A stretch of 64,000 nucleotides of DNA, taken from the NCBI RefSeq assembly GCF_958979055.1, contig NC_084896.1:18376501-18440500 (forward strand), given 5' to 3'. The notes beneath the pieces were generated by a model. The model searched no databases, had not been told where the DNA came from, and was given only the letters and a program-made list of their open reading frames with translations. This stretch comes from Alnus glutinosa. Lineage: Eukaryota; Streptophyta; Magnoliopsida; Fagales; Betulaceae. A program made the translations under genes and the position numbers. Position 1 is the stretch's first letter. Each line of letters starts with the position of its first letter. Shown here piece after piece: positions 20,513 to 31,650 of the stretch.

Positions 20513-23010
20513 TTTTTATTGAGGGTATTTTAGACATTTTAGCATGCTCAATTAAGATTGAATAGAAAATTCTAATGAAGATGTAAAACTAAAAAGGATT
20601 AAAACTTGGTACATTGACATTTCAAAAAGTGATAATTCAAGGATATAATTACAAAACTGATGATACGTTTTCATGCAAAATATCCCGAATAAGTTTTGAA
20701 GACGGTTACATGCCTTGATTTGAGGATCCTTTTGTATGTCTGATTTATTCTCTTAATATAAATAAACAGTTACAAGTTTTTTTTTTTTTTTTTTTATTTT
20801 TTAATTTGTAAAGTTTTCCCTTGAGAAATTTTCCCCCCGGCCGGTTGAGGGAAAACTTCAATCCGATTTAAGCAACTAAAGAACATACAAAAAATAATCT
20901 TATTACAAAAAATAAAGTTAAGTAAATTGCACAGAAAAAAATAAGAGAAGCAGATAAAATGAAAGATTTACGTTAAATCATATATATATTAATGAAATAA
21001 TAGCATATATACCTTCTATCCTTCGTAGTTTTCCCCAATCCTGCTTCCACATCAACGGCAGCGAGAAAGTTAATATAGAGCCCCAAACCCATTTTGCCCT
21101 GTATAACGTATAATTAATTAATTAGCTAAGATAGGCCGGTTAAGATTTTTACGTTATTTGTGACAATTTTTATTATTATCAGCAACGCTACTGAAATCGT
21201 CGCTCATGACCTTTTTTGATGGAGCATCAACGACCATAATTAATCATTAATAATTCTTATGTTTCCCATTGTTATGCTATGACTTTTATTAGATTTTTAG
21301 GAGAATCTTTACTTACCATATAATGTTTTGGCACTTTTCAATCATACTTTTAAAGTTTAAAGAAGTTGCAATGTTGGGTTCTTGTTTTAAAAGTTTACAA
21401 TATTACTCGTACCATTAAAATTTAGGGTCAAATTAAACGATTAATAAGTTAAATGTCTTTTATAATCCTGTAAAACTTATAAAAATACAAAACTACCTTT
21501 TAAAAAAAAATTGGAATAGCTTGACCCATGGCCAAGCCATGGTCAACCTTGGAGTGCTTTTTTTTTTTTTTAGTTAAAAAAAAAGAAAAAAGAGAGAATA
21601 TTTTGGGTATTTGAGGGTTATTCGTTAGAATTTAACAGAAAATTCTAATAGATAAATAATTAATTTTTTTTTTTAAAAAAGGGAATAGCTTGACCCATGA
21701 CCAAGTCATATATGGTCAACCGTGGAGAGCATTTTTTTTTTTTTAAAAAAAAAGAAAGGAATACTTTGGGTATTTTGGGGTCATTCGTTAGGATTTAATA
21801 GAACAATTTTAATAGGTCCTCAAGGGGTAGCTCAATCGGTTAGGGACTATGCCTCATGCAGCGGAAGTCATTTGTTCGAATTTCTCTTCCTCCTTCTTAT
21901 GTAGACATGTAAAAAAAATAAAAATAAAAATAAAAAATAAAAAATAAAAATATATATATATATATATATATATAACAGAAAATTCTAATAGATAAATAAT
22001 TAATTATTATTATTATTATTATTTTTTTAAAAAAAAGGGAATAACTTGACCCATGACCAAGCCATATATGGTCAACCGTGGAGAGCTTTTCTTTTTTTTT
22101 CTTCTATTTTTTTTTCTTTTTAATTTTTTTTTTAAAAAAAAAATTAAAAAGAAAAAAAAATAGAAGAAAAAAAAAGAAAAGAAAGGAATATTTTGGGTAT
22201 TTTGGGGTCATTTGTTAGGATTTAATAGAACAATCTTAATAGGTCCTCAATAGGTAGCTCAATCAGTTAGGGATTATGCCTCATGAAGCAGAAGTCACTA
22301 GTTTGAATCCCTCTTTCTCCTTCTTGTGTATAATTGTCAAAAAAAAAAAAAAAAAAATTCTAATAAATGGGTGACATTGCAAAATTTTTAAATATAGTAA
22401 CATTGCAACTTTTTAAAATCAAACGATATGATTACAAAAGTTTTGAAACATTGGGGGTATGTAAAAAAAGTTTCCCCGTATACATTTTTTATATATGGGC
22501 TACACAATTTATGAATTAACGAATAGAAAGCAGAATTACTAAATCAATATGTGCTTCAAAGTCCTCACATTTTTCGTTTTCTTGAAAAATTAATGCTCCA
22601 TTTGGGTATAAAATATTTTCTGAAAAATATTTTCTGCATTTTTTTGTATTTTAATGATGGTCAAAATCATTTTTCGTTTCCTTAAAAAATTAAATCGTAA
22701 AGGGTATACATACATACCACCAAGGGAAGAAGAGCTTTGGAGTGGCAGGGGCTGGCGATTGAAACTTTCCCTTGTCACGATTGACCCTAGAATATTGATA
22801 ATTACCAGAATCGAGTTTTGTCTGCGTTTTGCTGTTGGTGCTGAACAGCTGAATTGTCTCTTTGTTCATCCGATAACCATTTCCAAGCTTATCTGAAGCG
22901 AAACCGGCGCCGTGTCCCGGAGATATATCGCCGGAGCAAGACCTCTGACGGAGAAGTAGTTGAAGAATAGTTCGAAACTTGAAGGAAACCCAGAAACCTG
23001 TTCTAGACAT
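19101..23010 (-). CDS. Probable plastid-targeted protein, four exons, function unknown
   Basis: Exons on the minus strand: 23010-22718, 21098-21013, 19987-19785 and 19205-19101. All introns have GT...AG ends and the phases join without breaks, giving about 228 residues. Residues 1 to about 60 lack acidic residues at the start and are rich in Ser, Arg and hydrophobic residues, as in a transit peptide. Exon 2 encodes a hydrophobic, Trp-rich segment (WGSILTFSLPLMW, then KQDWGKLRRIE). Exon 3 is Val/Glu/Ala-rich (EVVEKVASVAEKISAEVADKLP), a likely long amphipathic helix. Exon 4 ends VDALKEDLDALVEPII and a Lys/Asn-rich tail. I believe related plant proteins exist with this layout, described only as uncharacterised chloroplast proteins, so I give no function. 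The ATG at 23010 is chosen for the transit peptide; an in-frame ATG at 23055 would add 15 residues. Introns are crowded with repeats. Confidence 0.75.
19418..19757. repeat. Two diverged ~170-bp tandem units in the third intron
   Basis: Both units contain CGGGTTC, ATGTCGA(G/A)GCATGG(A/G)TATAAGAC, ATAACC(T/C)GACC and AATTTTGTATTG words in the same order (starting about 19426 and 19603). The phrase set resembles the CGGGTCAACCCG repeat inside the element at 4597-5334. It lies inside the intron at 19206-19784 of the plastid-protein gene. Confidence 0.7.
21821..21945 (+). mobile_element. tRNA-derived SINE, copy 2
   Basis: GGTAGCTCAATCGGTTAGGG (box A) is followed by TTGTTCGAATTTC (box B), a pyrimidine-rich stretch, TATGTAGACATGT and an A-rich tail with AAAAT repeats. 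Matches the copies at 18849-18954 and 22249-22357. Confidence 0.8.
22086..22181. repeat. Perfect 96-bp palindrome
   Basis: The left arm, 22086-22133, and right arm, 22134-22181, are perfect reverse complements over 48 bp with no spacer. The left arm is almost all pyrimidine (runs of T broken by single C), so the right arm is almost all purine. It stands in the third unit of the intron array where the other units have only a plain T-run joined to an A-run. If real it would extrude as a cruciform or fold in RNA. An assembly fold-back error is the main alternative. Confidence 0.9.
22249..22357 (+). mobile_element. tRNA-derived SINE, copy 3
   Basis: GGTAGCTCAATCAGTTAGGG, then ACTAGTTTGAATCC, CTTCTTGTGTATAATTGTC and an A-tail. 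Shares flanking sequence with copy 2 because both are part of the tandem intron array. Confidence 0.8.
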
Positions 23011-24055
23011 ATTGAACGTACGGTTTTCTTTGTTATCGACGACAATGACTACCAAGGAGATACATATATGTATATATAATCAGAGATTGAAGCTTGAAGA
23101 AAGTCTCAATGAGGTGGAGGATGAAGTTTTAATCTTCTTTTCCAATGGTGGTTACGTGTGGGAGTGTTTGCAAAGACTAAAAAGACTTCTCACGTTCCTT
23201 GCAAGTTAAAACTTCAGACTCTTTCAAGGCTTCAAAGCCCCTTTGTCTATACTTGAACATGTTGCTTGTTTGACAGTTTGAGTATGAGAGAGAGAGAGAG
23301 AGAGAGGCAGTTAGGCTTGGGGTAAGCCCAATGTTGGGTCACTAACTTTTCTCGTGGATCAATTATTCAGGTTCGGGTTTAGCCCGTTTATTTCGGTGTA
23401 AAATATCTTTTTATACGTACTTTTTTTTTTTTTTTTTTTCGGTGATTAACAATTGACTAAAGAAAATAACTTTTATTAGGCATAAAATAGTTTATGCTTC
23501 TCATATACATAAATCATTTTTAATTGCTCTCCCACACTCCTGAGTAGCCAATTGTGAGCCTTATGACGCCTACCTGCCCGAATAATTGCAAAGGCAAGTA
23601 GACCCCATAAGCGTCCTCTCACAATTACTCGCATAAATTGTAAGCAATTGCACTGGATCTCAATCTCAACCTTCGAAGGCTTTCTATTTTCACACTCTCT
23701 TTCTCCACACTTCTCTTCGTCGTCTCTCTCTTTCTCCCAACTCATCAGATCATATGGAAATATAAAAAATATGTGACAATTTTTCATACGAGTCAAATTT
23801 CGTAAAAAAAAAATTCAAACCATTTTCAGGGTCGCAAACAAACAAAGAAAAATAACTACTTTTTTTTTTTTAAAAAAAAAAAAACACTATTTTCAGTTGA
23901 AAAACATTTTTTCTAAAAAGAATATTTTAAGTCAAAACAAACAAAGTCTTCAAAAATTAGTTTGAAATTTTTCCGTTTTTATAAAATAATTTTATCCCTT
24001 ATTTTTAAGGAACCGGTTATTTTTCATTTTATTTGAAACGGAAAGATTCTTCTCC
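23011..24055. other. 5' flank of the plastid-protein gene and spacer
   Basis: Contains a (GA)n run at about 23288-23307, within the probable promoter or leader of the minus-strand gene, and a T-A junction at about 23861-23884. No other gene is supported. Confidence 0.5.
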
Positions 24056-25163
24056 CAACAAACATTGGGTTCAGTTTAAAGCCTAAAAAGAAAGAGAGAG
24101 ACATTATGGGCCGAGCGGCCCGAGCCTAAATTTAGTTCACTATCTTTGGTCTTGAATGAAGCCTTGGGGTTTGGGTGGAAGCGTCAAATTAGTTCATTAT
24201 CTGTTGTTGTGGTTCAGTAGAACAAATTGAGGGGAGAAGTGGAGAACAAGGAAGCTTTGCTTAAAAGGAAATTGTAGTTGCGAAATTGTCTTTAGAGTAA
24301 TGTGAAGGGTAAAATTGTCTTTTTGACATTTCTGTGGACAATTTGCCCTTTACATTATATCAACAAGTACTCTTCCGTTCATTTGAACCAGAGAAAATTC
24401 TTGTCTACTTAAGGTATGTCTTGCACGATTTTCAAAAAAAGGAAGTGGGTAGCCATTCAAAAACCTTGAGGGAGAATTCTCCTTAGTAACTTTCACGAAC
24501 AATAGTTTTAAGTTCCAGCGAGCGAGTTCTTCGTGGAAAAAATTCTGTAGAATAAGATTAGAGTTCTGGAGCCATTACCGTTGGAGGGAACGTGCCATTT
24601 GCTGGGTGGTAAGCCTGTGTCTAGATCACAAAGGTTTTGTAAGTATAGACCGGTTGAAACAATCATTCTTTTATATACAGTGGAATTCCTATGGGGTTGG
24701 TTTGCCCCGAGAATGGTTTTTCTTATGTAGCGTTTTTTAAAAGTTTTTACTTCATCACCAAAATTTGTATTATTTGTGATGTATAGTCTTTCGTAGTATC
24801 TAAATTTTGGTGACGTTGTGTTTAGTGTTTGAATTGAAAACTGATCAAATTGATCACCTTAACTTTATGTTAAATTGACACTCACTAATTTCTTAAAGTT
24901 TGGGGTCAATTGTGAATTTTCATTACATAAGAAATTTTATATTGAATCTCGCTTAATTAGCCTAGCGATAGTCTTATTATATAGCCCATAAGGCAAATAT
25001 ATTTCAAATGGACCCAAGAAAAAAAATAAATAAATAAAAATAGTGGTCCAATTATAAGAATCCAAAACATGCAACTCTCCCCTAACTACCTAAAGAGCAA
25101 CTAACCACGAAGAAGCTGACGTGGAAGTTTGAGTACTTGGCATAATTTACCCTTAAAAAAAAA

Positions 25164-25346
25164 GAGTAATGATTGAATACCACCCAAAGATACGATTTTT
25201 TACCACCTTGCCACATTGGCAAGGTGGTCCCCTACCTTAATTTATTTTTAAAAAATAAAAAAATTCAAAAAGTAGTGGGGGACCACCTTGCCACATAGGC
25301 AAGGTGGTGAAAAGTTGTATCTTTAGGTGGTATTCAATCATTACTC
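25164..25346. mobile_element. MITE, CACCTTGCC family, copy 2 (in duplication copy A)
   Basis: Termini GAGTAATGATTGAATACCACC and its inverted match enclose about 183 bp, with CACCTTGCCACATTGGCAAGG words forming internal hairpins. Both ends abut T followed by A-runs, consistent with a 9-bp target duplication but not informative because of the poly-A. The equivalent in copy B lies at about 30730-30912. Confidence 0.8.
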
Positions 25347-25357
25347 TAAAAAAAATA

Positions 25358-26084
25358 GGAAAAAGTACACATATCATTCTCAAACTACCACTCAATTGTC
25401 AATGTATCCTCCAAATTACCAATTGTGTCAATGTTTCCCCTCAAATTACCAAAAAAAGTTAATGTTCCCCCTAATACCAACAAAAAGACAAAAATGACCC
25501 TAAATTTTTTTGAATAAGGCAAAAATGTCCTTATATATTCAAAAAAAAAATAATAAAAACTAAAACTAAAAAATTTAAAATTTAAAAGAACTAAAAAAAG
25601 AAATTTTTTTTTTAAAAAAATAAAAATAAAAAACGAAAAAGAACGAATTTTTTTTTTTTTTAAAAAAAAATGAAAATGAAAAAATAACTGAAAATTATTA
25701 AAAAAAAAAAAACAAACGAAAAAGAAAAAGAAAAACCAGCTTTTTATTAAATTAAAAAAACGAAAAAGAACAAATTTTTTTTTTTAAAAGAAAATTATTA
25801 TTATTATTTTTTTTTTAAAAAAAAACGAACAAAAAGAAAGAAAGAAAAAACAGTTTTTAATTTTGTTATTATTTTTTTGGAATAAATTTTTGTTATTTTA
25901 TATTTTTTTAATAATTTTTTTAGTTTTTATTTTATTTTAATAACTTTATGAAGGGTATTTTTGTCATTAGTGGGACATTGACATTTTTTGGTAGTTTAGG
26001 GGGGGGGACATTGACACAATTGGTAGTTTGGGGGATACATTGACAATTAGGTAGTAGTTTGAGGGGGTTATGTGTACTTTTCCC
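25358..26084. mobile_element. Foldback element, GTACACAT family, with 9-bp target duplication
   Basis: It starts GGAAAAAGTACACATA and ends TATGTGTACTTTTCCC. The inverted arms are about 90 bp, with CAAACTACCACTCAATTGTC in the left arm mirrored on the right. AAAAAAATA flanks both sides exactly (25349-25357 and 26085-26093). The interior is extreme A/T, with several T-run/A-run junctions and no coding sequence. The duplicate is at 30924-31650. The left target duplication lies right at the end of the preceding MITE. Confidence 0.85.
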
Positions 26085-26100
26085 AAAAAAATAATGCAAA

Positions 26101-26393
26101 ATTAGTCTCAATGGATATAGTGAGTTTGACATTGCGATTTCGTAGACAAAATGTGTGAGTTTAAACCAAATTACAGAAATGTGTGATTTTAAAAATTGTG
26201 ATTTGAAAACGTAAAAAATTTGCTTTTTCAAATTATAGAAAATGATGTGATTTTTTTGAAAATGCACAATTTTAAATACTAAGAATGATATTTTAAAGGT
26301 CAAACTATGATTTTGTCAAATGCTTAACTATGTTCTTAAAAATCACGTTTTCAAATCGCACATTTTAAATTACGAACCCAAACAGGCCCTTAC
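26101..26393 (-). repeat. Dispersed repeat, GCGATTT type, copy 2
   Basis: Reverse-oriented relative of 1129-1366: on the minus strand it begins GGGCCTGTTTGGGTTCG and carries the same ordered words. Copy B equivalent: about 31667-31959. Confidence 0.6.
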
Positions 26394-28693
26394 ACTAATT
26401 TGCAATAAGCTCTTTGTAGTATAAAAATGTTCTAAGAATTCCTCTAGTATACAAAAATAACAAATAAGTCTCAACTAATTTAATATTTTCTTAGTAATGC
26501 CAATTTTTTTTTTTTTTTTTTTTTTTATTTCATAACTATTGGATCGAGCCTTTGATCATCTCATATGGAAGTTAATTGATATTTTGCGAAGAAAGGTAAA
26601 AATTTTTATGATATTCTATAACTTGTAGCTAAGGCAAAGATTATAGCTTGTAGCTTAGGAATTATTAGACTTATAGCTTAATTTTATATCATAGCTTGTA
26701 GCCTGCATGGCCTGTGTACTTGGTAGTATGATTAGGCTTGTAGCTAGCCTTGTACAGTGCTTTATGGACCATGTGTTTAAAGATGGTGATGTTGAAGATG
26801 AAGCTAGGTCCATGTAAAAGCTAGACAATTTTAAAAGCTCTATTAGCTAATCTCAACTCTCTTTTATGTTTTAGATTGGTTTCTTGAATTGTTCTTGGCA
26901 TATTTATGGTACATTTGGATGTTGAATTTTTAAAATCAGAATTGAATTTTTATTGTCTTTGCGAATTTTGAGGTAAGAAAATGTGTTTGGGTGATAAATA
27001 TAATTTTTTTTTTTTTTTGAAATTGTGTTTGAGTTTTGGATTTTTGAGATTAAAAAGTAGTATTTTTTAATAGTAGAAAATGATTAGAAATGATTGGAGG
27101 GATGAAAAGTTGTGTATAATGGTTGGTGTTATAAAAAGTAGTGTGTAATAATAATTATTTATTATAAAAAATATTATTTAATTTAAATAATTATTATTTG
27201 GGTGGGACCCAAGCGTTTTTTTGTTCTTTTGAAAACCGGCTTTATACGTGGAGTGAGACCCACGCGTAAAGCCGTTTTTCTCTTGAATTCTGCTTGAATT
27301 CGGGTATTTTTTCAGGTTGAAAGCGAGTTGAGCCTGGGTGGCCGAGTTTTAAAAAAAAACCTAGAAAGAATCTCGGTTCCCATTCAGATCATAAAGATCT
27401 TTGGCTTCCTGTTACGAAAATTGGTAAATCATAAATTTTCCAAAGGTATGTTATTGAAATTTTATTTTAATTATAAGAAATATATAATTGTAATTATTTG
27501 AGATTATGAAGAATAATGACTCTATTGAGTCCTAATCAAATTATAAGCGACCTCAAGCCAAATTATATTTAGCCCATCTATTAGTAGGTCACTGCTTAAA
27601 AAAAAAAAAAGAAACTTTCTAATTACCATCCTAATGACAGAGATCGAGTTTGAAGACCATAACTACGAAAATGACTTTATCAACCATTTAATCATAATTT
27701 TTTTTAAAGACAATTTGGAATAATATTGCACATTTTGTTAAATTGTTTATTTATTTAGTTAATTATATTCCTCTTTTTTTTTTTTTAATCAATTTTTGCT
27801 CAACCTTATCTTTTAATCTTGTCACATGTGAATCAAAATTCTGAATCCACTCCTGTTGTTGCCACATTTTTTCCGTGATGAATTAACTTCGAGTGCTTTG
27901 GAGTTTGAACAAATGTAACAAACATTAAAGAGGAGGTTTTTGTTTTTGTCTTTTTTTTATTATTATTTTTTTTAAAAAAATTTTTTATACATAAATAATT
28001 AAGAGAAAATCTATCATAAATTCTTGAGTAAAAGAGCAATTTGAAATCACTCCCCCACTTTTTAAAATTCTATTTTTGCTATTTAAGTTTTTCACAAATT
28101 TGAAATCAATCATTCTGCAATTTTTTCATCTATTTTCGCAACTTCCATTAGTTCCATGTCAACCTTTTCACCACATTAACTTAAAATATTATTTTTTATT
28201 ATATTATTAAAAAAATTAAATTTTTATTTTTATTTTTTTAAAAAAAATAAAAATAAAAACGAGGGTGGCTGCCAAACCAAAAGATTGAAAATTCTGACAG
28301 AAATCATATTGCGCAAATTAATACAGGAAAAAAATTTATTAGTAGGCCACAAAATTTAAAAATAATACTAAACAAAAGATTTTTTTTTTTTTTTTTTTGA
28401 CATCTAAACAAAAGATTTGAAAGCTTCATTATTTATGATTTTTGGGTCGTTATCAAGCTTTATAAACATTTGGTGTCATTTAAAGCATGAAACAAAGAAA
28501 TTAATAAGAGTAGACTAAGCAGCATACATGATCAGTTAGCCCAATTGATCAAAGTCTCTTCTCTTTTCTTTTTTTATTATTTTTTTATTTTTTATTATTA
28601 TTATTATTATTATTATTTTTAACTACGCTGAATCTCACTTAAATTAGTCTGACAATAAGACTAACAAAAGAGAGAATAATAAATTAATCTATC

Positions 28694-28855
28694 GAGTAAT
28701 GTTATACATCACTCATTATCTCATTTTCATCTTTTAAAATTTATGTGACGTGGTCTCCCATACCATTTGATCTTTTAGGAAATGAGATAATGCGAGTGAT
28801 ATATGGCATTATTATTTCGTGCATGGAGATAATAAAGTGATGTATAGCATTACTT
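28694..28855. mobile_element. MITE, GAGTAATGTTATACATCAC family
   Basis: The left end GAGTAATGTTATACATCAC mirrors the right end GTGATGTATAGCATTACTT. TAATCTATC (28685-28693) and TAATCCATC (28856-28864) form a 9-bp target duplication with one mismatch. The equivalent in copy B (34223-34386) keeps a perfect CATTACTC end, showing that the copy A terminus mutated after duplication. A further relative with ends GAGTAATACTATACATCAC lies at 28944-29151. Confidence 0.85.
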
Positions 28856-30923
28856 TAATCCATCATATAGCAAGAAATAAAAAATGAAATACATCACCCG
28901 TTATCCCCAAAACTTATTGGTGATGGGTTTTTAGGTGGGGAAACGAGTAATACTATACATCACATCCCATCACCCCCATCCCTCAAAGTCCAGGTGACCT
29001 GGATCCCATTTTGTGTATATAGATTAGTTTCTTGGTTAGGGACCATGCCATATAGGCTTTAGGGAATAGGGTGTGTTAGAATATTGGTTGAAAATGATTA
29101 AATTTACCTATTTCTTAAGGTAATTAACTCTAATAGTGTTATATATAGCATTACTCATCATATAACTTACAAGTCTAATAAATTTTCAAAGGACCAAGAA
29201 ATTAAAAAAAAAAAGAAAAAAGAAAAGTGGTTCAATTAACCACAATGAAGCTGACGTGGTAGCATGAGTACATGACATAACTTACCCCTAAAAATATTTA
29301 ATAGAACCTGTATAAAGGAAAAATAATACTACTTTTCACATTTATTTTATTTTTATTGACGTGCCGATTTTGATTTTTTCTTTTTAAAAAAAGTAGTTGA
29401 TATTAAAAGTCACTTAAAATATGTTCAATATAAAATAGATGCAACAAATAAATATGAAGAATAATATTACTATCAAAACCTCAATAATCTGTAGAATAAA
29501 TTTTTATATCACAAGATGTGATTTGAAAAAAGTCGAAATCACAGAAACTGATGCTCTATTTGTTTGGGCGTAAAATATTTTATGTATTTTTTAGTGTTTG
29601 GTGCAACCGAAAATAATAGTCAACAAACATTAGGTTCAGTTTAAAGCCTAAAAAGAAAGAGAGAGACATTATGGGCCGAGCGGCCCGAGCCTAAATTTAG
29701 TTCACTATCTTTGGTCTTGAATGAAGCCTTGGGGTTTGGGTGGAAGCGTCAAATTAGTTCATTATCTGTTGTTGTGGCTCAGTAGAACAAATTGAGGGGA
29801 GAAGTGGAGAACAAGGAAGCTTTGCTTAAAAGGAAATTGTAGTTGCGAAATTGTCTTTAGAGTAATGTGAAGGGTAAAATTGTCTTTTTGACATTTCTGT
29901 GGACAATTTGCCCTTTACATTATATCAACAAGTACTCTTCCGTTCATTTGAACCAGAGAAAATTCTTGTCTAATTAAGGTATGTCTTGCACGATTTTCAA
30001 AAAAAGGAAGTGGGTAGCCATTCAAAAACCTTGAGGGAGAATTCTCCTTAGTAACTTTCACGAACAATAGTTTTAAGTTCCAGCGAGCGAGTTCTTCATG
30101 GAAAAGATTCTGTAGAATAAGATTAGAGTTCTGGAGCCATTACCGTTGGAGGGAACGTGCCATTTGCTGGGTGGTAAGCCTGTGTCTAGATCACAAAGGT
30201 TTTGTAAGTATAGACCGGTTGAAACAATCATTCTTTTATATACAGTGGAATTCCTATGGGGTTGGTTTGCCCCGAGAATGGTTTTTCTTATGTAGCGTTT
30301 TTTAAAAGTTTTTACTTCATCACCAAAATTTGTATTATTTGTGATGTATAGTCTTTCATAGTATCTAAATTTTGGTGACGTTGTGTTTAGTGTTTGAATT
30401 GAAAACTGATCAAATTGATCACCTTAACTTTGTTTTAAATTGAGACTTTCACTAATTTCTTAAAGATTGGGGTCAATTGTGAATTTTCATTACATAAGAA
30501 ATTTTATATTGAATCTCGCTTAATTAGCCTAGCGATAGTCTTATTATATAGCCCATAAGGCAAATATATTTCAAATGGACCCATGAAAAAAAAAATAAAA
30601 AAAAAATAGTGGTCCAATTATAAGAATCCAAAACATGCAACTCTCCCCTAACTACCTAAAGAGCAACTAACCACGAAGAAGCTGACGTGGAAGTTTGAGT
30701 ACTTGGCATAATTTACCCTTAAAAAAAAAGAGTAATGATTGAATACCACCCAAAGATACGATTTTTTACCACCTTGCCACATTGGCAAGGTGGTCCCCTA
30801 CCTTAATTTATTTTTAAAAAATAAAAAAATTCAAAAAGTAGTGGGGGACCACCTTGCCACATAGGCAAGGTGGTGAAAAGTTGTATCTTTAGGTGGTATT
30901 CAATCATTACTCTAAAAAAAATA

Positions 30924-31650
30924 GGAAAAAGTACACATATCATTCTCAAACTACCACTCAATTGTCAATGTATCCTCCAAATTACCAATTGTGTCAATGT
31001 TTCCCCTCAAATTACCAAAAAAAGTTAATGTTCCCCCTAATACCAACAAAAAGACAAAAATGACCCTAAATTTTTTTGAATAAGGCAAAAATGTCCTTAT
31101 ATATTCAAAAAAAAAATAATAAAAACTAAAACTAAAAAATTTAAAATTTAAAAGAACTAAAAAAAGAAATTTTTTTTTTAAAAAAATAAAAATAAAAAAC
31201 GAAAAAGAACGAATTTTTTTTTTTTTTAAAAAAAAATGAAAATGAAAAAATAACTGAAAATTATTAAAAAAAAAAAAACAAACGAAAAAGAAAAAGAAAA
31301 ACCAGCTTTTTATTAAATTAAAAAAACGAAAAAGAACAAATTTTTTTTTTTAAAAGAAAATTATTATTATTATTTTTTTTTTAAAAAAAAACGAACAAAA
31401 AGAAAGAAAGAAAAAACAGTTTTTAATTTTGTTATTATTTTTTTGGAATAAATTTTTGTTATTTTATATTTTTTTAATAATTTTTTTAGTTTTTATTTTA
31501 TTTTAATAACTTTATGAAGGGTATTTTTGTCATTAGTGGGACATTGACATTTTTTGGTAGTTTAGGGGGGGGGACATTGACACAATTGGTAGTTTGGGGG
31601 ATACATTGACAATTAGGTAGTAGTTTGAGGGGGTTATGTGTACTTTTCCC
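30924..31650. mobile_element. Foldback element, GTACACAT family (duplication copy B)
   Basis: Duplicate of 25358-26084 created by the tandem duplication, not an independent insertion; its surroundings are the same. Confidence 0.85.

Larger units (their letters stand above)
21485..22370. repeat. Tandem array of ~340-bp units in the first intron
   Basis: The phrase GAATAGCTTGACCCATG...GGTCAACCGTGGAGAGC starts at about 21511, 21684 and 22042. Two units start with TAACAGAAAATTCTAATAG at 21633 and 21973, a period of 340 bp; the first unit is partial. Two units each contain a SINE with the same flanks, so the SINEs were copied with the unit instead of inserting twice. Confidence 0.8.

Noticed and set aside
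25932..26303. 123-codon open frame on the minus strand, repeated unchanged at 31498-31869
   Set aside because: It runs across the right arm of a foldback element and a dispersed GCGATTT repeat. Identity of the copies comes from the recent 5.5-kb duplication, not from selection. No domain is recognisable.
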